A stretch of 64,000 bases of DNA, taken from NCBI GenBank assembly GCA_000023405.1, contig CP001643.1, forward strand, positions 2,542,001 to 2,606,000, read 5' to 3'. The notes beneath the pieces are model-generated. The model ran no database searches and was not told where the DNA came from. It worked only from the letters and a program-made list of their open reading frames with translations. Position numbers and translations under genes: made by a program. Of this stretch, positions 63,985 through 64,000 are shown in pieces. Each line of letters begins with the position of its first letter. Within the stretch, counting starts at the first letter, position 1. The DNA is from Brachybacterium faecium DSM 4810. GTDB taxonomy: Bacteria; Actinomycetota; Actinomycetes; Actinomycetales; Dermabacteraceae.

Positions 63985-64000
63985 TCAGCGCTTGGAGTAC
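63985..64000 (-). CDS. rpsI: Ribosomal protein S9, C-terminal end only
   Basis: Only the last codons are in the window: YSKR-stop, the invariant C-terminus of bacterial S9, whose Arg reaches the ribosomal P site. Position upstream of glmM agrees with the usual rplM-rpsI-glmM order. Confidence 0.65.

Overview
The window comes from a very GC-rich actinobacterium of the Dermabacteraceae/Brachybacterium type (Micrococcales). The evidence is extreme third-position G/C in nearly every gene, a mycothiol S-conjugate amidase, actinobacterial DUF4245 and DUF4307 proteins, GTG starts, leaderless-looking promoters, and the block rpsI / glmM / coaA / glmS / acpS / nnr / alr / tsaE / tsaB / rimI. The genus is inferred, not proven. 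Most of the window is ordinary chromosome. I see no tRNA, CRISPR array, complete insertion sequence, integrase or replication origin.

Layout. 1-3 kb: a choline-sulfatase cut by the left edge and a BCCT osmolyte transporter. 3.4-4.3 kb: a tandem pair of small paralogous proteins of unknown function. 4.4-9.8 kb: a K+-independent-type proton pyrophosphatase, pterin dehydratase, ArfB, an acyltransferase, DUF429 and DksA-like proteins. 9.9-14.3 kb: a PAP2 phosphatase and a four-gene glutamate-type ABC importer with a strong hairpin after the binding-protein gene. 14.5-22.1 kb: carboxyethylornithine-synthase-like enzyme, MGT glycosyltransferase, RluA-type pseudouridine synthase, small enzymes, a deleted IS481-type remnant, and a divergent ArsR / old-yellow-enzyme / NAD(P)-binding-protein locus with palindromic operators.

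The accessory part is 23.5-28.3 kb. It holds decayed HigBA toxin-antitoxin genes and then two cargo segments stacked behind the 3' end of ychF. The last nine codons of ychF, stop included, occur three times in direct orientation (24433, 25313, 28290). They bracket an 880-bp segment with one GIY-YIG-like nuclease gene and a 2977-bp segment with a CmtR-type Cd/Pb sensor, a P1B ATPase and an ICMT-family methyltransferase. No recombinase is present. I consider this the best candidate for an undescribed mobile system.

29-38 kb is housekeeping: rmuC, ispH, xseAB, a PfkB sugar kinase and fumC. At 37.7-39.1 kb two 74-bp near-palindromes in opposite orientation flank a DUF559 (Vsr-like) nuclease gene, recalling the layout of REP/RAYT elements but with an unrelated enzyme. 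39.3-50 kb: PIN-PhoH protein, Z-prenyl transferase, hemolysin III family protein, mca, greA, an AI-2E family transporter and an ABC exporter. 50-64 kb: the conserved wall-precursor, CoA and t6A block (without tsaD next to rimI), interrupted by a SWIM/SNF2 helicase before the end of rpsI at the right edge.
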